DNA from: Caldilineaceae bacterium
GTDB taxonomy: Bacteria; Chloroflexota; Anaerolineae; Caldilineales; Caldilineaceae
DNA length: 64,000 bases
NCBI GenBank assembly: GCA_020634755.1
Contig: JACKBC010000040.1
Coordinates: 4,005-68,004 of the forward strand
Direction: 5' to 3'
A program made the translations under genes and the position numbers. The first letter of the stretch is position 1. Each line of letters opens with the position of its first letter. A model generated the notes under the pieces. It was given only the letters and a program-made list of their open reading frames with translations, had not been told where the DNA came from and did not search any database. This document shows positions 60,001-64,000 of the stretch, piece by piece.

Positions 60001-63000
60001 AGCGCGTCGCCACTGCAGAGCATTCTGCGCGAATTGCGCACCATGGTGGCTGCGCTACTCAAGATACCGGTTGATGAAGTGGGGCTCTCTACTCCCTTTC
60101 TCGAACTGGGCGCTGATTCTCTGCTTCTGATCGAAGCGACGCGCGCCATCGAGGCGCGCTATGCAGTAAAGATAGAGATACGCAGCTTGTTCGACGAACT
60201 TTCCACCCTGGCGGCGCTGGCCGAACACATTGCCGCTCATCTGCCAGTGGGCTGGGCAGCATCGGCGCCATTGCCGGCGCAGGTGGAATCTCTGGCCGTG
60301 GCGTACAACCAAGCGAATACGCGCGGCGCCAGCAGTCCGTCCACCGTTGATTTAATCTCAGCGACGCAGAGTTTTGATCCTCCGAGGCCAATGACCTCCT
60401 CTGCTCTTCCCCCCGAGAGTGCGCAACGGCTGCTGGAGATTGTCTCTAAACAGTTAGATCTACTGGCCCGCTATGACCTTGGTGTGGCGTTCCCCGAGCA
60501 GCCTGCCCGTACGTTGGCAGACGCGGGCCAGGGGGCCGCGCAGCCTGCACAAGAGTCTGCTATTGAACCTGCTGTTGCGGTGGGCGTTGGGCAGAGGGGA
60601 CCCAAAGTAGTACCCCTTACTGACGCCCAGCAGCAGCTTTGGTTTTTGAGCCAGCTCAGCGAGGAAGCGTCAATAGCCTACAATGAATCGGTGAGCCTAT
60701 ATCTCTCTGGCGCCCTTGATCTGTCGGCGCTGCAACACGCTATACAGGCGTTGGTAGATCGGCACGAAGCGCTGCGGATTGTGATTGACCCAATGGGCCA
60801 GGAACAGCAGATTCTGCCCGTGCTGGACATCCAACTGCCGCTTGTCGATTTGAGCAATCAGAATGGCCAACAACCAATCGCTGTGGAGCGATGGCTAGAA
60901 GCAGAAAGCCGCCGTCTGATGGACCTGGCCAAAGGCCCCCTCTTTCGCGTCAATTTGCTCAAGCTGGCTCCAGAGCAATTTTTGTTGGTGATGACCGCAC
61001 ACCACATTATTATTGACGGGCTTTCCATGAGCGTGCTTCTGCACGAACTGGGCGAGCTGTATAGCGCATCGGTGGCGCAACGAGCCGTCAACCTGCCCGC
61101 GGCGCCGCTGTTCAGCCAATATGTGAAGTGGCTGTCGGCTCATCTGCAAAGTGACGCTATGGTCACCCAGGAAAGCTATTGGCTGGAGCAGCTAAAAGGC
61201 GCGCTACCCGTGCTAGAACTACCGCTGGATCGACAGCGTCCACCGCTGCAAAGCTATGCGGGTGCGGTGACCACGCTTATGTTGGACCAAGAAATAACGG
61301 CCGCACTTGTAACCCTGAGTAAGCAGCAAGGTGTGACGCTCTTTATGACGCTTTTTGCTGCGTATACGCTGTTGCTCCATCGACTTTCTGGCCAGGAAGA
61401 GGTGATTGTGGGAATTCCAGCTGCGGGTCGCGCCATGCCCGAAGGGCAGCGGATCGTTGGCTACTGCGCCCACCTGTTGCCGGTTCGCCACGCATTGGTG
61501 GACAATCCCAACTTTGCCGAACTGTTGCAGACGGTGCGCAACATCTTGCTGGACGCCTATGCCCATCAGGATTATCCGTTTGCGCGTTTAATCAACAAAC
61601 TGAATGTAAGCCGCGACCTCAGCTTGGCGCCTATTGTTGGTTCGACATTTAACTTGACCCGGGAGCAAGTCTGGCCACCCTTTGCGAGTTTGGCAACCAG
61701 GTTGGGGCCGCGCCCCACTAGCTTTGTGGACCATGAACTGGGCGTAAACATTATTGAAAGCGGTGGCGCCTTAACGGTTGACTTTGAGTACAACAGAAAT
61801 CTCTTCGACGCCGCAACCGTGCAGCGCATAGCTGGCCATTTTGAGTCGTTGCTGCGCGCGCTGCTGGCCACACCAAACGAGCCGGTGGCAACCTTGCCGC
61901 TGCTAACGGCCTCCGAACGCACGCGGTTGTTGGTTGATTGGAATGAAACCAGCGTTCCATTTGAGGCTCGCGCGGGATACCATCATCTGTTCGAGCGTCA
62001 GGTGGCAAAGACGCCAAATGCGGTGGCGGTGCGTTTTGAAGCGCAGGTGCTGACGTATGCGGAACTCAATCAGATGGCCAATAGCATTGCCCGCCAACTG
62101 CAAGAAGCCGGTGTGGGTGTAGAGAGCCTGGTGGCGTTGTTATGCCAGCGTAGCCCGCTTTTTCTGGCCGCGGCAATAGCTATCTTTAAAGCGGGTGGCG
62201 CCTATCTGCCGCTAGATACGCGGGCGCCCATCAGTCGGCAGGCTCAGATATTGGCGCAGAGTCAAAGCAAATGGTTGCTCATTACATCTGATTTTGACGA
62301 CACCAGCCGCGAGGTATGCGCGGCTTTATCTGACGATGCGCAACTGCACGTATTGCGTCTGGACGAACTGATCACGGCAAGTGCTTCCCAGGAGAATCTG
62401 ACAGCGTCTGATTTAACTGCGGATGTGGGTGCGCGTCTGGCCTATGTCATTTATACATCCGGCTCGACCGGACTGCCCAAGGGGGCCATGGTCGAACAGC
62501 GGGGCATGATGAACCATATGCTGGCCAAGATCCGCGACCTGCGGTTAACCGCCGATGATGTGATTGCCCAAACTGCACCGCAAAGCTTTGATATTTCGGT
62601 CTGGCAGTTTTTTTCAGCGCTGATTTTGGGCGGCGTGGTACATATTTTCCCCGACCAGGTGGCCGCAGATCCGTTGGGCCTTTTGCAAGAGACGGCGGCG
62701 CAGGAGATAACGATTCTAGAAGTGGTGCCATCGCTCCTGCGCATGATGCTTGATGAACTGAGCGAAGGGGCGCCGGTGGACCTGCACAAGTTGCGCTGGA
62801 TGATTCCAACGGGTGAGGCGTTGCCCCCAAACCTGGCGCGCCAATGGTTGCATTTCTGTCCACAAATTCCGCTTGTTAACGCCTATGGCCCCACCGAGTG
62901 TTCCGACGATGTGACGCACTATTTTGTGACTGAGCCGCCGGCCGCGAGCGTGGTAAACATGCCCATTGGGCGTCCGCTGATGAATATGCGCATGTACATT

Positions 63001-63867
63001 TTGGATGCCCATCGGCAGCCGGCGCCTATAGGCGTGGCGGGCGAACTCTATGTGGGTGGCATTGGCGTTGGCCGCGGCTATATTCATGACCCCGAGCGAA
63101 CGGCGCAGGCCTTTGTGCCTGACCCCTTTAGCACGGACCCGCAGGCGCGCCTTTACAAAACTGGTGACAAAGCGCGCTATCTGCCTGATGGCAACATTGA
63201 ATACTTGGGGCGTCTCGACTATCAAGTCAAAATTCGCGGTTTCCGTATAGAGCTGGGCGAGATCGAAGCCGTCCTTGAGCAACATCCGGCGGTTTATCAG
63301 GCAATCGTCATGGATCAAACCGACCCCACCGGCAACAAACGATTGGTTGCCTATGTGGCGCCCGCTGATGATGAGAGCGAAAGTCGCTTGACAACCAGCT
63401 ATCTGCGCGCCTTTTTGAGTGAGAAACTCCCCGACTACATGACGCCATCTATTTTTATTACGCTGGCGCAAATGCCGTTAACGCCCAATGGCAAAGTTGA
63501 CCGCAAGGCGCTGCCTGCGCCTACCGCGGCCACTTGGGGCGCTCAAAACGAGTATGTGGCTCCTCAAAACGAACTGCAAGCGCAATTGATCACTATCTGG
63601 GCTGGCGTACTGAAAGTTGACCCAGAAACTATCGGCATTATGCACAACTTTTTTGAGCTGGGCGGCCATTCGTTGTTGGGGGTCCAGATCATTGCTCGCG
63701 TGCGCAAAACCTTCCAGGTAGATTTACCCATTCGCGCCTTAATGGAAAACCCAACCGTTGCTGGCATGGCTGCGGCCATTGAGAACTTACCCGTTTTGCC
63801 TTCTGCTCCCCAAACAAAATTGGCCGTGGAGCTGGCCGATACCACCCGAGAGGTCATCAATTTATGA
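57088..63867 (+). CDS. Hybrid PKS-NRPS: KS-AT-ACP-C-A-PCP
   Basis: A 2259-residue assembly-line enzyme. KS at about 40-460 has C210 (DTACSSS), H345 (EAHGTGT) and H385 (NIGHLE). AT at about 588-890 has S685 (GHSSGE) and the QAFHS motif suggesting malonyl-CoA. ACP with S1011 (GADSLLLIE). C domain at about 1174-1600 has HHIIIDG (H1306). A domain at about 1634-2150 has YTSGSTGLPKG. PCP with S2195 (GGHSLLG). No KR, DH, ER or TE. ATG at 57088 with GAGGAG 6 bases upstream. It should extend a fatty acyl starter by one unreduced malonyl unit and then add one amino acid. Its stop overlaps the next start (ATGA). Confidence 0.95.
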   Translation: MLEPNHRSPGVALPEQRDHAANLLRQARLRIEELESHAHTPIALVGIGCRFPGQANSPAAFWRNLIEGQDAISQLPADRTFVSRAATSVDSPGAHSVQWGGFLTAVDQFDAGFFAISGREAPYMDPQQRLLLETAWEAIEAAGVDPTSLSGSQTGVFVGISNNDYSWLQQTLGTPMNAYAGVGNALCMAANRLSYFLDLRGPSLAIDTACSSSLVAVHQACQSLRRGECDGALVGGVNLIFNPEITSAFMQAGMLAADGRCKSFDARADGYVRSEGAGMVYLMRLADAQCQGHPIIAVIRGSAVNQDGRSNGLTAPNGAAQQRVIRAALQDAGVEPTEIGYVEAHGTGTSLGDPIEVHALKSVLLEDRTADQPCWLGTAKANIGHLEAAAGIAGFIKTALCLYHGQIPRQLHLQNINPHIKLSETPLRIPTSVQAWPLPDGPSYAGVSSFGFGGVNAHLILSAAPPVNRPASPIDRTHHLFTLAAKTAPALTKMAQAYAESLRACAKAASAESNYTESTRTKPVQGNVALDALCYTVNTGRAHFTHRLTVVTNDTTQLHAALSAVGSGQAPASVRLGTRAGIDDPAVTFLFSGQGAQNDAMGRQLYESAPIFRQAIDQCDQILRPLLGCSLVDLLYPPEPALPESRRGQLDQTVYTQPALFAVEYALAQLWLSLGIKPAVVMGHSSGEIVAACVAGAFTLADGLRLIVRRGQLMQSLSADGAMMVVFADEATVRGLLAPFPDQLAIAAINGDTHIVVAGACAAINQLEETLAAAGITHRALRASQAFHSPLMEPILTELAAEAALIDFQPLQIELVSTLTGRLLPVGYRFRAQHWRDHARQAVRFTQAVDLLIAQGQRHFLEIGPTPVLCGLGKRYVVDGTVDWLPSLNPHQADWKTFLDSLASLYLLGLPIEWQALYQPVAPPRLALPTYPFQRKRYWLPEGNYTMHTAGTDPSHAISPAPMLAATKHEASASPLQSILRELRTMVAALLKIPVDEVGLSTPFLELGADSLLLIEATRAIEARYAVKIEIRSLFDELSTLAALAEHIAAHLPVGWAASAPLPAQVESLAVAYNQANTRGASSPSTVDLISATQSFDPPRPMTSSALPPESAQRLLEIVSKQLDLLARYDLGVAFPEQPARTLADAGQGAAQPAQESAIEPAVAVGVGQRGPKVVPLTDAQQQLWFLSQLSEEASIAYNESVSLYLSGALDLSALQHAIQALVDRHEALRIVIDPMGQEQQILPVLDIQLPLVDLSNQNGQQPIAVERWLEAESRRLMDLAKGPLFRVNLLKLAPEQFLLVMTAHHIIIDGLSMSVLLHELGELYSASVAQRAVNLPAAPLFSQYVKWLSAHLQSDAMVTQESYWLEQLKGALPVLELPLDRQRPPLQSYAGAVTTLMLDQEITAALVTLSKQQGVTLFMTLFAAYTLLLHRLSGQEEVIVGIPAAGRAMPEGQRIVGYCAHLLPVRHALVDNPNFAELLQTVRNILLDAYAHQDYPFARLINKLNVSRDLSLAPIVGSTFNLTREQVWPPFASLATRLGPRPTSFVDHELGVNIIESGGALTVDFEYNRNLFDAATVQRIAGHFESLLRALLATPNEPVATLPLLTASERTRLLVDWNETSVPFEARAGYHHLFERQVAKTPNAVAVRFEAQVLTYAELNQMANSIARQLQEAGVGVESLVALLCQRSPLFLAAAIAIFKAGGAYLPLDTRAPISRQAQILAQSQSKWLLITSDFDDTSREVCAALSDDAQLHVLRLDELITASASQENLTASDLTADVGARLAYVIYTSGSTGLPKGAMVEQRGMMNHMLAKIRDLRLTADDVIAQTAPQSFDISVWQFFSALILGGVVHIFPDQVAADPLGLLQETAAQEITILEVVPSLLRMMLDELSEGAPVDLHKLRWMIPTGEALPPNLARQWLHFCPQIPLVNAYGPTECSDDVTHYFVTEPPAASVVNMPIGRPLMNMRMYILDAHRQPAPIGVAGELYVGGIGVGRGYIHDPERTAQAFVPDPFSTDPQARLYKTGDKARYLPDGNIEYLGRLDYQVKIRGFRIELGEIEAVLEQHPAVYQAIVMDQTDPTGNKRLVAYVAPADDESESRLTTSYLRAFLSEKLPDYMTPSIFITLAQMPLTPNGKVDRKALPAPTAATWGAQNEYVAPQNELQAQLITIWAGVLKVDPETIGIMHNFFELGGHSLLGVQIIARVRKTFQVDLPIRALMENPTVAGMAAAIENLPVLPSAPQTKLAVELADTTREVINL

Positions 63868-64000
63868 TAGATTTGCAAGAATTGCTCGCACACCTGCATG
63901 CCAACAGCATCAAACTTTGGCTTGAGGATGAGCGCCTGCGGGTCAGCGCCCCAACCGGGGTTTTAACCGCAGAAATGCGCAACCAATTGACGTTCCATAA
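63864..64000 (+). CDS. Start of a further NRPS/PKS protein with TubC-type docking domain (truncated by window end)
   Basis: The ATG overlaps the stop of the hybrid synthase. The 45 visible residues (IDLQELLAHLHANSIKLWLED, then RLRVSAPTGVLTAEMR) match the N-terminal TubC docking domain used by NRPS subunits to receive chains from the preceding protein. The remainder lies outside the window. Confidence 0.8.
   Translation, partial: MIDLQELLAHLHANSIKLWLEDERLRVSAPTGVLTAEMRNQLTFH

Overview
The window looks like a chromosomal segment of an Anaerolineae/Caldilineae-type member of the Chloroflexota. This is inferred from gene content and style: Tat-exported lipoprotein sugar-binding proteins with an RRxFLR...ACAP leader, many CUT1 sugar transporters without their own ATPase, enolase-superfamily sugar-acid dehydratases beside sulfatases, a Uma2-family protein, and many intergenic palindromic repeats. 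No rRNA, tRNA, CRISPR array, phage gene or intact transposase was seen.

Region 1 (1-24 kb) is a catabolic island. A CUT1 sugar transporter (136-3430) is followed by a Uma2 protein and a galactonate-dehydratase-like enzyme. Then come three Cys-type sulfatases (5590-10302) and an atypical enolase-superfamily protein (10533). On the minus strand lies a second CUT1 transporter with two tandem paralogous binding proteins and its own dehydratase (18381 back to 12079). A ManD/RspA-like dehydratase, a GNAT acetyltransferase, a Gfo/Idh/MocA oxidoreductase, a DUF2834 membrane protein and a zinc-site-degenerate M19 dipeptidase-like protein follow. The set fits uptake and breakdown of sulfated or acidic sugars.

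Region 2 (23.6-31.5 kb) is a nucleoside/nucleobase locus. It holds a cytosine deaminase of fungal FCY1 type, two BMP-type permeases and a DinB-like protein on the minus strand, plus a HisA of the eukaryotic type. The BMP lipoprotein and the double ATPase of the same transporter class lie on the plus strand. The two halves are separated by about 0.8 kb of repeats. A third CUT1 transporter (31858-35122) follows.

Region 3 (35-48 kb) is mixed: an MFS exporter, a Tat-exported dienelactone hydrolase, a LysM-alpha/beta-hydrolase fusion, a small membrane pair with a DUF4405 protein, a phosphotriesterase-like hydrolase, a Phd/VapC-type toxin-antitoxin pair with a visible operator, a GT39-like membrane glycosyltransferase and RecJ. 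The last two contain in-frame low-complexity insertions that resemble the surrounding intergenic spacers.

Region 4 (48.1-54.1 kb) is the most interesting unit: ECF sigma factor, zinc-finger anti-sigma-like protein, a 967-residue TPR-CHAT protease and a secreted subtilisin-like protease, all on the plus strand and bounded by copies of an 88-bp repeat. It resembles in logic the TPR-CHAT/sigma arrangement of type III-E CRISPR systems, but has no CRISPR component. Region 5 (54.6 kb to the end) begins a lipopeptide cluster: FAAL-ACP, KS-AT-ACP-C-A-PCP, then a further protein opening with a TubC-type docking domain and cut by the window edge.

At least four families of short interspersed elements are visible. 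One 84-bp element at 18626-18793 is interrupted by an 82-bp second element at a TA dinucleotide, and an empty copy exists at 27852-27935. The lengths fit exactly (84+82+2=168).
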